In this document: positions 39,894 through 48,572 of the stretch, piece after piece
Layout: each line of letters starts with the position of its first letter
Position numbering within the stretch: the first letter of the stretch is position 1
NCBI GenBank assembly: GCA_012960245.1
Contig: DUBO01000023.1
Location: 52,174 to 116,173, forward strand
Direction of reading: 5' to 3'
Length of the DNA: 64,000 nucleotides
Source of the DNA: Candidatus Binatota bacterium
GTDB lineage: Bacteria; Desulfobacterota; Binatia; UBA1149
Made by a program: the position numbers and the translations under genes
Notes under the pieces: model-generated
What the model was told of the DNA's origin: nothing
The model's database searches: none
The model's input: the letters and a program-made list of their open reading frames with translations, nothing else

Positions 39894-40649
39894 TCAGAAG
39901 CGCTCTACTACTTCGCGATACTGCTGACCCTTCCAGGCCAGCACCAGCCCCTCGCGTTCGATGCGCACGACCCTGAGACCGTTGACGATGTCGTTCTCGC
40001 GCACCATGGCCATGCCCCCCCCGGTGAGCCTGAGCGAGGCCAGGCGATCCTCGGGACCACGCGCCCACTGTATGAATATGACTCCCAGGAAAGGAGCATC
40101 CATGGGGCGGCCGTCGAGTATCTCCTCTTCTCGTGGCGCCGGAACAACCGGTGTCGGGCTGGGCGGCGCAGGCTTGGGCGCTGCCGGCTTGGCGGCGGCG
40201 ACTTCGGGAGCAGCAGCTTTCGGCGGCGCGGGGCTGGGCGCTGCTGGCTTGGCGACAGCGACTTTCGGAGCAGCAGCTTTCGGCGGCGCGGGGCTGGGCG
40301 CTGCTGGCTTGGGCGCTGCGGGACTGGGCGGCGCGGGCCTGGGCGGCGCGGGCTTGGCGACGGCGACTTTGGGAGCAACAGCTTTTGGCGGCGCAACAGC
40401 CTCCTCTCCACCGGCAGTCAGCACCGGAGCGGACACGACCGGGGCGGGCTCGCTGCCCGTCCATGATCGGACGAACAGCACCACCGCCAGTACCACCACT
40501 ACTCCCAGCAGCAGGTTACGCTTTCTGCCATCCTGCCCGCCGTTCGTCTCTTTACCGGGCAACTTTCCGCCCGAAGCGGCAGCCGAAGACGGCGCCCCGG
40601 GTGATCCCCCTGGACCACCGTCCCGCATGGCGTCGAGTATAGAGCTCAA
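39894..40649 (-). CDS. gspB: GspB-like secretion accessory protein with Ala/Pro/Lys-rich linker
   Basis: This 251-residue bitopic protein starts with the GspB/ExeB hallmark SSILDAM, has one membrane segment near residues 47-62 (LLLGVVVVLAVVLFV), then about 110 residues of Ala/Pro/Lys-rich linker. A C-terminal GspB domain (GVIFIQWARGPEDRLASLRL) follows. GspA/GspB pairs insert the secretin multimer in the outer membrane through the peptidoglycan. The linker contains a 60-bp tandem repeat and could span the cell wall. It overlaps gspA by four bases. Confidence 0.85.
   Translation of the reverse strand: MSSILDAMRDGGPGGSPGAPSSAAASGGKLPGKETNGGQDGRKRNLLLGVVVVLAVVLFVRSWTGSEPAPVVSAPVLTAGGEEAVAPPKAVAPKVAVAKPAPPRPAPPSPAAPKPAAPSPAPPKAAAPKVAVAKPAAPSPAPPKAAAPEVAAAKPAAPKPAPPSPTPVVPAPREEEILDGRPMDAPFLGVIFIQWARGPEDRLASLRLTGGGMAMVRENDIVNGLRVVRIEREGLVLAWKGQQYREVVERF
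40207..40311 (-). repeat. 60-bp tandem repeat in the gspB linker
   Basis: A stretch of about 45 identical bases (GAGCAGCAGCTTTCGGCGGC and on) begins near 40208 and again 60 bases later. Each unit encodes a 20-residue Ala/Pro/Lys block, so copy number changes would alter linker length without frameshift. Confidence 0.85.
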
Positions 40650-42454
40650 GACAGCCCCCCGGCCGAAAGGGCCGCCCGCATTGCGTCGCTCAGCCCCGGG
40701 CGCTTACGACTGGTATCAGCGTTGTAGAGCACTACCTGGGTGAGCGGGTCAACCACGCCGTTGGGACTCAGTCCCGAAGCCGACTGGAAGGCACGCACCG
40801 ACTCCTTCAGCGCGTCGTCGTATATGCCGTTGACGGCTCCGTCAAAGTGCCCACTCCTGGCCAGCAGCGCCTGCAGCCTCATGACCTCCGGCCCGCCGCT
40901 GCCCGGACCAATGCTGCGCACCAGGCTCTCCCTGTCTTTCCAGAGCAGGTGGCCGCGACCATTCCACGCCTCTTCAAACGCCGCGCGACCCACCAGAAAT
41001 GAACCGCCCAGGTCGAACAACACGCGCTCCTCGTCCATGCCGCGCAGGAGTACGTAGCGCACCTTTCCGCCGTTGCCGGGGTCGAGCTCGACAATAAGCG
41101 GAAGGTCCACGACCCTGAGCAAGGCGACAGTCATGTCGCCGGAAAGATAACGCAGCCCCCTGTCCTCGGCCTGCGAGTCGAGGTCCAACGAGGGCACGCG
41201 TGACTCGTCGGGTGTGACCGGGCGACGCCCCCAGGCCTTGAACAACTCCGACATCGCCGTGACAGCGCCGTCGAACACCGGCTGTTTGCCCAGGCGTCGC
41301 AGAAAAACATCGGCCGACCTGGTATCGCCACGCTGGGATAAACCACCGCCCGAAGAAGTACCGCCCAGCGAGGCCACCACCGGGACTGCATGCCCCACTG
41401 GCGTCGCAATCGACGCGGCACGCGCTTCGCTCACCACGGTAGTGCCGGGCATGTCAGGGAGGCTATCGAGCGAGGGCGAGTTCCTGGCCACCGGTGCTGC
41501 CGGCGGACCGGCGGGGCCCGGGTAGTCATCCACCGACCATACGAGCAGAAAAGCCACGCCGGCGGCGGCCGTAGCCACGCCGGCGGCAACCGACAGCCGC
41601 GCCCCCCAGCCCATAGGAGGGACTGCTCGCAGCGGAGTCCGTACCTCGTGCAGTTCGGCCCTCGCAGCCACGGTTTCGTCCTGGCCCACGCTGCGACGGC
41701 CACGCGTCCACGCCACAAGCAACGAGCGATGGGCGAGTATATTGATCAGCCTGGGTATACCCCCCGAAAAATCATAGAGCACGTCCATCGCCTGTTCGTC
41801 AAAAAGCCCGGTGGCTTTATCGCCACCGGCAACGTGCAGGCGTTTGGCCATATACTCGCCCAGCTGCTCGCGGTCGAGAGGCTCCAGGTGCCAACGCACC
41901 GTGATCCTCTGCGCCAGCTGTCGGAGATCGGGCCGCGCGAGCAGGCCACGTAACTCAGGCTGGCCGACCAGCACTATGTGAATAAGCTTTTCGGTCTCGG
42001 TCTCGAGATTGGAAAGCAGGCGAAGTTGTTCGAGGACCACCGGGTCCAGGTTCTGGGCCTCGTCTACTATTATGACCGTGTTGCCGCCGTCGGCTTTCTG
42101 GTTGATGAGAAACTCGTTGAGGAGCTCGGTGAGTTCCTTCTTGCTCCTGCTGCGCGACGGCAGGCCGAGCTCAGCGTTGATCGTCTGCAACAACTCGACC
42201 GGGCTCAGCACGGGGTTGAAGATGTAGGCCCAGGCCAGGTTGCCCGAGTCGCGCAGGTCGCGCATCAGCGCCCTCACCAGCGTGGTCTTGCCCGAACCGA
42301 CCTCGCCGGTAACGGCAACGAAGCCGCTGCCCTCGTCGACGCCATAGCGCATGTGTGCGAACGCCTCGGCGTGTTGTTCACCGAAGTAAATAAAGTCCGG
42401 ATCCGGGCTGAGCCGGAACGGCAGGTCGCGTAGGGAAAACCAGTCCTTATACAT
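40646..42454 (-). CDS. gspA: GspA/ExeA-type ATPase with peptidoglycan-binding domain
   Basis: This 602-residue inner-membrane ATPase works with GspB in T2SS secretin assembly. The cytoplasmic N-terminal AAA domain has Walker A GEVGSGKTT near residue 47 and Walker B VIIVDEAQNL near 128. A membrane segment (VAAGVATAAAGVAFLLV) lies near 290. The periplasmic part ends with a peptidoglycan-binding domain (DGAVNGIYDDALKESVRAF). The ATG at 42454 was chosen because YKDWFSLRDLPF is the usual ExeA start; a TTG eight codons earlier is also open. It is coupled to gspB. Confidence 0.92.
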   Translation of the reverse strand: MYKDWFSLRDLPFRLSPDPDFIYFGEQHAEAFAHMRYGVDEGSGFVAVTGEVGSGKTTLVRALMRDLRDSGNLAWAYIFNPVLSPVELLQTINAELGLPSRSRSKKELTELLNEFLINQKADGGNTVIIVDEAQNLDPVVLEQLRLLSNLETETEKLIHIVLVGQPELRGLLARPDLRQLAQRITVRWHLEPLDREQLGEYMAKRLHVAGGDKATGLFDEQAMDVLYDFSGGIPRLINILAHRSLLVAWTRGRRSVGQDETVAARAELHEVRTPLRAVPPMGWGARLSVAAGVATAAAGVAFLLVWSVDDYPGPAGPPAAPVARNSPSLDSLPDMPGTTVVSEARAASIATPVGHAVPVVASLGGTSSGGGLSQRGDTRSADVFLRRLGKQPVFDGAVTAMSELFKAWGRRPVTPDESRVPSLDLDSQAEDRGLRYLSGDMTVALLRVVDLPLIVELDPGNGGKVRYVLLRGMDEERVLFDLGGSFLVGRAAFEEAWNGRGHLLWKDRESLVRSIGPGSGGPEVMRLQALLARSGHFDGAVNGIYDDALKESVRAFQSASGLSPNGVVDPLTQVVLYNADTSRKRPGLSDAMRAALSAGGLS

Positions 42455-42547
42455 GGGACCGCCCTCCATCATTCCCAACCAGGGGGGGCATTACAAGTTC
42501 TCTCGCAATCCGTTGCCAGTGTGCCGCGCTGCGGCTAGAAGGAGGGG

Positions 42548-43738
42548 ATGCCTGCTCGCATTCCGTTAGCCTTTTTTACAGTCTCGCTGGCCAACTTTCT
42601 CTCGTTCTTGAATTTCGCCTTCTTCTTCCTGCTGCCGGTGTGGGTTCTCAAGCAAGGCGGCGGCGAAGAAGCGGCGGGCAGGATCATAGGCGTAGCGGGC
42701 CTGGCGGGCTTGATCGTGCTGCCAGCGGTGGGCTACCTGCTCGACCGGATGGGCAGGCGGCGTTTTCTCATCCTCGGCACGGCAATGGGAGCCCTGACCT
42801 CGCTGGCCTTCATAGGCGTTGATGGCATAGGCTGGCAGATCTACGCCCTGCGCGCGTTGCAGGGCGTGGCCTTCACCTGCTCGTTTACCGGCGCGCAGAC
42901 CCTCGCGGTACTCTTCGCTCCGGCCTCGCGGCGGGCCGAAGCACTGGGCTGGTTCGGCATCTCCACCATCCTGACCCACGCCATAAGCCCCGCCCTGGGC
43001 GAGGAAATCGTCCGGCGCTTCAGCTTTGACCACATGTTTGTCTGCGGTGCCGTGGTGGGCGTGGCCGCCTTCCTGGTCAGCTGCCTGCTGCCACGCCCCC
43101 CCGAGCTGCACGCCCACCCCGACGACACGCCGGCCGACAGGGGTATGGCGCGCCGGGCGGTGATCGCCGCCTGCCTGGCCATGCTCTGCTACGGCTTCGG
43201 ATTTGGCAGCGTGCAGACCTTTGTACCGGCCATGATCACCAGGCTCGACCTCGGCCGCGTCGGCGTCTTCTTTACCTGCTGGAGTATATCGGCCGTGGCC
43301 ACGCGGATATTTCTCGGACGCGCGTCTGACCGCTTCGGCCGCCGCGCAGTGCTGGTGCCGGCCATGGCGACAATGAGCCTGGCCGTGGCCATGCTCGCCT
43401 TTGCCCACGACCTCCCCATGGTGCTGGCTGCCGGCGTCGTGTTCGGCCTGGCCCAGGGCCTGCTCTACCCGACCATGAACGCCCTGGTCGTGGACTGGAG
43501 CCACCCCGAGAACATAGGCCGCACCCAGTCACTGTTCAGCGGGTCGTACAGCCTGGGGATCTCGGCCTGCTCGTTCCTCTTCGGAACCATAGTCGAAAAC
43601 CACGGCTACGCCGCCATGTACGTGGCATCGCTGGCCGTTACAGGCATAGGCCTGCTGTTTTTCGTCCTCAGGGGACCGTCTGACCGTGCCCCGACCTGGC
43701 CGGGAGCTCAGGCCGATATTTCGTCCGACGAGAAGTAG
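42548..43738 (+). CDS. Major facilitator superfamily transporter
   Basis: This 396-residue protein has twelve hydrophobic segments in two halves. The conserved loop between helices 2 and 3 reads GYLLDRMGRRRFL, and its mirror in the second half is GRASDRFGRRAVL. It resembles efflux-type MFS carriers more than sugar symporters, but the substrate is unknown. The ATG at 42548 starts 93 bases upstream-divergent from gspA. The 3' end overlaps the convergent HtrA-like gene by 31 bases. Confidence 0.9.
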   Translation: MPARIPLAFFTVSLANFLSFLNFAFFFLLPVWVLKQGGGEEAAGRIIGVAGLAGLIVLPAVGYLLDRMGRRRFLILGTAMGALTSLAFIGVDGIGWQIYALRALQGVAFTCSFTGAQTLAVLFAPASRRAEALGWFGISTILTHAISPALGEEIVRRFSFDHMFVCGAVVGVAAFLVSCLLPRPPELHAHPDDTPADRGMARRAVIAACLAMLCYGFGFGSVQTFVPAMITRLDLGRVGVFFTCWSISAVATRIFLGRASDRFGRRAVLVPAMATMSLAVAMLAFAHDLPMVLAAGVVFGLAQGLLYPTMNALVVDWSHPENIGRTQSLFSGSYSLGISACSFLFGTIVENHGYAAMYVASLAVTGIGLLFFVLRGPSDRAPTWPGAQADISSDEK

Positions 43739-44622
43739 TCCTCGGCGTCACCGGTAACCACCGGCAGGTCGAGTATTTCGCCCTCTCGCTGCACGCGCAG
43801 GCGGACGGTGTCGCCCGGCTTGTGCATCCACAACAGGTGGTAGAGATCCGCGCGGTCCTCGAGCTCGGCGTCGTTGAGCGCCAGCATCACGTCGCCGGTG
43901 TGCATGCCCGCGCGCTCACCCGGACTCTCGGGCATTATGCCAGCCAACACCGTCTGCCCGGGTAGCGAGTAGCAGAACATTCCTATCCAGGCCCGCGCCG
44001 GGCGCGAGACCCTCCGCCCGCTGGCCAGCAACTCCTCGCCGTGGTCGTAAAAATGCTCGGCCGGAATCGCCAACGACTGTCGGCCGACTATGCCCAGGTT
44101 TAGCGAGACAATGCCCAGCAACTCGCCCCTGCTGTTGGCCAGCGCGCCACCGCCCTGCCCCGGACTGGCCACCGACAGGCTGAGCGCTCTTTCGAGGCGA
44201 TACTCCCAGTAGGCATCAAAAGGCTCCACCGAGGTAACCACACCACTGGCCGTGCGCCTTTCCATGCCCTCGGTGGCGGCCACTATAAAAACGTCGCCGC
44301 CGGGCTCAACGGTATTCGAATTGCCGGGCGCTATTGCAGGAACAACCTGGTCGATGTCGACCACCGCCAGCCCGCTGCCGTAGTCGTGGGCAATAACCCG
44401 CCCTTCTACACTGGAGCCCTCGAGGTCGGTCACTTGTACGCTGTCGGCACCAACTACCACGTAGTTGGGAACCAGCACGAGGCCGGCCTCGTCAACGACA
44501 GTGCCGCTGCCCGAGCGCTTGAGCCCCAGCACCGCCACCGTGGGATGACCCGCGGGCACATTCACGTCGACGGCAACCGTACACCGGGCCACCGAGTGCA
44601 AAAGTTCGAGCGGTGCATCCAC
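43708..44622 (-). CDS. HtrA/DegP-like protein with PDZ domain and no catalytic triad (pseudoprotease)
   Basis: This 304-residue protein has a trypsin-like domain (about residues 10-190) and a PDZ domain (about 215-290, GIMPESPGERAGMHTGDVML). All three catalytic positions are replaced when aligned by eye to DegP motifs: TNNHVVxGAD reads VPNYVVVGAD (His to Tyr54), TDLAV reads SGLAV (Asp to Gly84), and GNSGGPL reads GQGGGAL (Ser to Gly157). No signal peptide is visible, so it is probably cytoplasmic. It may be a scaffold or sensor. The gene is intact, with normal codon use, so it is not simply decaying. Confidence 0.85.
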   Translation of the reverse strand: MDAPLELLHSVARCTVAVDVNVPAGHPTVAVLGLKRSGSGTVVDEAGLVLVPNYVVVGADSVQVTDLEGSSVEGRVIAHDYGSGLAVVDIDQVVPAIAPGNSNTVEPGGDVFIVAATEGMERRTASGVVTSVEPFDAYWEYRLERALSLSVASPGQGGGALANSRGELLGIVSLNLGIVGRQSLAIPAEHFYDHGEELLASGRRVSRPARAWIGMFCYSLPGQTVLAGIMPESPGERAGMHTGDVMLALNDAELEDRADLYHLLWMHKPGDTVRLRVQREGEILDLPVVTGDAEDYFSSDEISA

Positions 44623-44699
44623 ACGAGGAACTTATTCCCGGGCTGACGGCGCAGCAAGCCCGCTTGACCACACCGGGGTCCACACCTAACAGGTAGAGT

Positions 44700-46079
44700 G
44701 TGACTCGAACCCCTGCAGGACAGGCGGCGCAGGCCCCCACGTCGCTGCTGACAGGCAACGGGGGCAAGCCCTGGCCCTTCATGCTCGACCGCGCGGGGCC
44801 GGGCTGCGGAGGGCTGGCTTCCTGGGCCGGTTCGCGGCCAGCCTCGCTGTTGCTCATAGAGCCGTCGGGCCAATCACGGCTGTGGAGCGAGGGCGTCTGG
44901 TCCAGTCCTGACCTCGGGCCGGTTGAATCTATCGCGCGCTTCGTTGAGGCCGGACAGGCCGAGGCCCTCGCCCCGGTGCCTATGGGTGTGGGGCCACTGC
45001 CACGAACGGTTGGTTTCATAGCTTACGAGCTGGGTGCTTTCATCGAGAAACGCATGCCCAGGGCTGCGCGACCGTCGAAGCAGCCGCTTGCCGTGTTGTG
45101 CACCTACGACCGGGTGCAGGGCTGGGACCGCGCGAGCGGTAGAAGTTTTGCACTGGATTTCAGCCGGCGGCCGACCAATGCCTGCCCACCTCCCCTGCCC
45201 GTGCTCGACTGCGAAGCACGCGACGAGGACAACGACCGAAAACTCTACGCCAGCGGATTTGCGCGCATAGCCCGTGCCATACGCGACGGCGAGATCTACC
45301 AAGCCAACCTGTCACGTTGCATCGCGGTCAACTACGACGCCGAGCCCTGGCAACTGTACGAGAGCATGCGTCGTCACCAACCCGTGCCGCGCGGGTTCTT
45401 CATGGACTGCGGCGGGCTGCAGGTGCTGGGCAACTCTCCCGAATGCCTGCTGGCGATAGACGGCGAGAGAATATCTACCTTTCCTATCAAGGGAACCCGC
45501 GCGCGAGCCGCTCAACCCGCCCTCGACGAAGTGGCTGCGGCCGAGTTGCTCGCCGACCCCAAGGAGATGGCCGAGCACCTGATGATTGTTGATCTCGAGC
45601 GCAACGACCTCGGCCGCGTGTGTGCCACGGGCAGTGTAGAAGTCACCGACTTTGCCGCCCTGCGCAGCTTTGCGACCGTGCACCACCTCGAATCCCAGGT
45701 GCGCGGTCGACTACGCCCGGGAACGGGGCTGGAAGAAATACTGGGGGCGGTTTTTCCCGGCGGCTCGATAACCGGCGCGCCACGAATCCGCGCTGTAGAA
45801 ATAATAGCCGAGGTGGAACAGGAAGAACGGGGCGTGTACACCGGTAGCTGCGGCAGCTTCAACGGCCCGCGTTCGGTGGACCTCAACGTAGCCATACGCA
45901 CGGCCGTAGGCTCCGGTGGCCAACTGCGCTATCGCAGCGGCGGTGGCGTGGTTGCCGATTCGACCATGGAAAACGAATACGAAGAAACACACAGCAAGGC
46001 CCGCGCCTTTCTTGAAGCGCTGGCACTGCGCTCAGAGTCGGCCGCCGCAGGACCTTCGCGAGCCGGAGCACGGACGTGA
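44700..46079 (+). CDS. pabB: Aminodeoxychorismate synthase component I
   Basis: It aminates chorismate to 4-amino-4-deoxychorismate for folate synthesis. The 459-residue protein starts at a GTG. It has the chorismate-binding motifs DGEIYQANLSR, NSPECLL, FPIKGTRAR, HLMIVDLERNDLGRV and GSITGAPRIRA. The PIKGT sequence, with Lys, supports PabB or anthranilate synthase; adjacency to pabC favours PabB. No glutaminase subunit is next to it. It overlaps pabC by GTGA. Confidence 0.92.
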   Translation: MTRTPAGQAAQAPTSLLTGNGGKPWPFMLDRAGPGCGGLASWAGSRPASLLLIEPSGQSRLWSEGVWSSPDLGPVESIARFVEAGQAEALAPVPMGVGPLPRTVGFIAYELGAFIEKRMPRAARPSKQPLAVLCTYDRVQGWDRASGRSFALDFSRRPTNACPPPLPVLDCEARDEDNDRKLYASGFARIARAIRDGEIYQANLSRCIAVNYDAEPWQLYESMRRHQPVPRGFFMDCGGLQVLGNSPECLLAIDGERISTFPIKGTRARAAQPALDEVAAAELLADPKEMAEHLMIVDLERNDLGRVCATGSVEVTDFAALRSFATVHHLESQVRGRLRPGTGLEEILGAVFPGGSITGAPRIRAVEIIAEVEQEERGVYTGSCGSFNGPRSVDLNVAIRTAVGSGGQLRYRSGGGVVADSTMENEYEETHSKARAFLEALALRSESAAAGPSRAGART

Positions 46080-46987
46080 GTAAAAGGCCGACGAACAAAG
46101 GGCCGTTCTGTTTTCTCAATGGTCGCTACCTGCCACTTGCCGAGGCCACCATCCCGGCGCTCGACCGAGGCTTCCTCTTCGGCGAGGGGCTGTTCGAAAC
46201 CTGGCGCACCTACCGGGGCCGACCCTTCGCCGTAAAAGAACACGTCCAGCGCATGAAGCGCTCTGCCCGCATGCTGCAGATCCCCTTCGATCCCGACGAG
46301 AACTGGGAAGGGCGCACGCTGACCCTGGGTCGCAAGAACGGTATGGCCAGCAGCTCCTGCGCCGTGAGGCTGACCATCACCGGCGGCACCGGGCCGGTGA
46401 CCCTGGTACCGGGGCCACGCCAAAAACCAACCCGGCTGATGCTGTTCAGGCCCATGGAGTCGGGCCTGGCCGAGGCCCGCGAGAACGGCGTCGCCGTTCA
46501 CCTGGTGGACTTCGGCGACGGCGTCAACCCGACCGTGCGAAACCTCAAGGCACCTTCGAACTACCTCACTGCCGTGCTCGGCAGAACCGAGGCTCGCAAG
46601 CGCAACTGCTTTGAGTCTCTGTACCGGCTCAAAGACGGCACCGTACTCGAGGGCACGACAAGCAACGTGTTCGCGGTGATGGCCGGACAACTGATCACCA
46701 CCCCGGTAGCCGACGGGGTGCTGCCGGGAATAACCCGCGCGCTGGCGCTACGGCTCGGCCGCAGGATAGCCCCCGTTGTCGAACGCCCGCTCACGGTCAA
46801 AGACCTCGCTGCGGCCGACGAGATTTTCATAACCTCGTCGTCCATCGAGGTGGTACCCGTCACCCGCGCGGGACGGCAGCGCGTAGGCAACGGCAAAGTC
46901 GGCGAGCTCACCCGCGAGTTGCAGAAACTCTACCGGGCCTACGTATCACGAGCGCTAGGCCTGCCGGTAGACGAGCTCGGCGAGTAA
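46076..46987 (+). CDS. pabC: Aminodeoxychorismate lyase / class IV aminotransferase
   Basis: This PLP enzyme of 303 residues releases pyruvate from aminodeoxychorismate to give p-aminobenzoate. It has the DRGFLFGEGLFETWR N-terminal motif, the PLP Lys in RNLKAPSNYL near residue 162, EGTTSNVF and the GVLPGITR phosphate-binding loop. A branched-chain or D-amino-acid transaminase of the same fold is possible, but coupling to pabB makes PabC most likely. It starts at a GTG in the pabB stop. Confidence 0.88.
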   Translation: MSKRPTNKGPFCFLNGRYLPLAEATIPALDRGFLFGEGLFETWRTYRGRPFAVKEHVQRMKRSARMLQIPFDPDENWEGRTLTLGRKNGMASSSCAVRLTITGGTGPVTLVPGPRQKPTRLMLFRPMESGLAEARENGVAVHLVDFGDGVNPTVRNLKAPSNYLTAVLGRTEARKRNCFESLYRLKDGTVLEGTTSNVFAVMAGQLITTPVADGVLPGITRALALRLGRRIAPVVERPLTVKDLAAADEIFITSSSIEVVPVTRAGRQRVGNGKVGELTRELQKLYRAYVSRALGLPVDELGE

Positions 46988-47016
46988 GCGACTGGGCTTC
47001 CGGGCAGCCATACGGC

Positions 47017-47334
47017 TCAGGAAAACACGTACAGGCCAACGATGCCGGTGAGCGCGTAAGCCACCGTGCCCAGCAGCGCCGCCCACATGACGGTCAGGCG
47101 GGTGCCCGACTGGCCAGTGGTTTCCCAGGTCCACACGCCCAGCGACAGCGGACCCGACAAGGCCAGCATGGCCCAGGGCATGGCCATGCGCTGGGGGTCA
47201 CCGGCGAGCTCGAGGGGCGGTACCATGCCCCACTCGATGGTGTAGACCAGCACCGAAAGGGCCACGATGCGCAAGGCACGGCCGCGACCCCGGCCACCCG
47301 ACATGGGAATGATCTGTGGAGTTTCGCCTGCCAT
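47017..47334 (-). CDS. Small three-helix membrane protein, unknown function
   Basis: A 105-residue protein has a basic Gly/Arg-rich N-terminal tail and three hydrophobic segments (IVALSVLVYTIEWGMV, MPWAMLALSGPLSLGVW, LTVMWAALLGTVAYALTGI). It starts four bases after the dxr stop and is probably co-transcribed with it. It has no motif I can assign. Its coding nature is supported by the operon position and the consistent helix pattern, but there is no family match. Confidence 0.65.
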   Translation of the reverse strand: MAGETPQIIPMSGGRGRGRALRIVALSVLVYTIEWGMVPPLELAGDPQRMAMPWAMLALSGPLSLGVWTWETTGQSGTRLTVMWAALLGTVAYALTGIVGLYVFS

Positions 47335-47338
47335 ATTG

Positions 47339-48508
47339 TCAGTCTGCCGACCAGCCCCCGGCGCGTTCGCGGGCCTCGCCGTCGGCCTCGAGCAGGGGTC
47401 CTATCTCGTCACAGGAAACCGGCTGGTGCCCAGCCATGACGTCGCCGATGAGCGCCGCAATGTCCAGAAACGCGATGTCGTCGGCGAGAAAACGCGCCAC
47501 CGCCACCTCGTTGGCAGCGTTGACGACAGCGGGCATGCTGCCCCCCAGCGCCAGCGCCCGCCACGCGAGATCGAGACAGGGAAACGCCTTCGTGTCGGGC
47601 GCTTCGAAGCTGAGCGTGCCCGCGCGGGCGAGGTCAAGGCGCGGCAGGTAGTCAAGATCGAGAAGGTCGGGCCATGAAAGCGCGCAGGCCACCGGTATGC
47701 TCATGTCAGGAATGGCCATCAACGCCACCACCGAACCGTCCACGTACTCGACCATGGAATGGACGATACTCTGCGGATGAACCACTACCTCTATGGTCGA
47801 CGGCTCGACGTCGAACAGCCAGCGCGCCTCAATTATTTCGAGGCCCTTGTTCATCATCGTGGCCGAGTCGATGCTGATCTTGTCGCCCATGTCCCAGTTG
47901 GGGTGGGCCAGGGCCTGCTCGCGCGTGACCCGGACCAACTTCTCGCGCGGCAGGCCACGAAACGGGCCCCCCGACGCGGTGAGCACCAGTCGCCTCACGT
48001 CCTGCCGCCTGTGCCCCTGCAGGGCGAGAAAAATCGCGTTGTGCTCGCTGTCCACCGGCAGCACCCGGGCACCCGAAGCCGCGGCCCTGCGACAGAGCAG
48101 CTCGCCGGCAACGACCATTACTTCCTTGTTGGCCAGGGCAACGGTGTAGCCCTTGTCCACGGCCGCGAGTGTGGGCTCCAGCCCCACCGCCCCCACCAGT
48201 GCCGACAGCAGCACGTCGGTGCCCGGCGCGGTAGCCACCTCCACCAGGCCAGCAGCCCCGTGCGTGACGCGTGTGGACGTGCCCTTGAGCTGCTCGGCCA
48301 ACTCGCGGGCGTCGTCGGCGTCGGCCACCGACACCAGCGACGGGCGAAACTGCTCCACCTGGGCCTTGACTTCGGCCACACGTCGCCCGGCGGCCAGGGC
48401 CGTCACATCGAAACGGTCAGGAAAGCGCGCTATCAGTGCAAGCGCAGTAGTGCCTATGGAACCGGTAGACCCCAGTATCGACACGCGTTTTTTTTCGACG
48501 GCAGCCAC
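47339..48508 (-). CDS. dxr: 1-deoxy-D-xylulose 5-phosphate reductoisomerase
   Basis: It makes 2-C-methyl-D-erythritol 4-phosphate, the committed step of the non-mevalonate isoprenoid pathway. The 389-residue protein has the NADPH loop ILGSTGSIGTTAL at the N-terminus, ALANKEVMVVAG, VDSEHNAIF, the substrate loop HPNWDMGDKISIDSATM and VHPQSIVHSMVEY. All are in normal order and length. It is divergent from the TonB-dependent receptor with a gap of 64 bases. The small membrane-protein gene follows. Confidence 0.97.
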   Translation of the reverse strand: MAAVEKKRVSILGSTGSIGTTALALIARFPDRFDVTALAAGRRVAEVKAQVEQFRPSLVSVADADDARELAEQLKGTSTRVTHGAAGLVEVATAPGTDVLLSALVGAVGLEPTLAAVDKGYTVALANKEVMVVAGELLCRRAAASGARVLPVDSEHNAIFLALQGHRRQDVRRLVLTASGGPFRGLPREKLVRVTREQALAHPNWDMGDKISIDSATMMNKGLEIIEARWLFDVEPSTIEVVVHPQSIVHSMVEYVDGSVVALMAIPDMSIPVACALSWPDLLDLDYLPRLDLARAGTLSFEAPDTKAFPCLDLAWRALALGGSMPAVVNAANEVAVARFLADDIAFLDIAALIGDVMAGHQPVSCDEIGPLLEADGEARERAGGWSAD

Positions 48509-48572
48509 GAGAACGGCTACCAGTCATGGCCGTGACGGCCGACAAAAGCACCCCGGAGCAGGCATCCCGGCG

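Noticed and set aside
40207..40320. Possible CRISPR-like repeats
   Set aside because: The repeats are a tandem coding duplication (20 codons per unit) with no spacers.
48509..48572. Cobalamin riboswitch before the BtuB-like gene
   Set aside because: Only 64 bases separate it from the divergent dxr gene, too short for a full element, and no B12-box-like sequence was seen.
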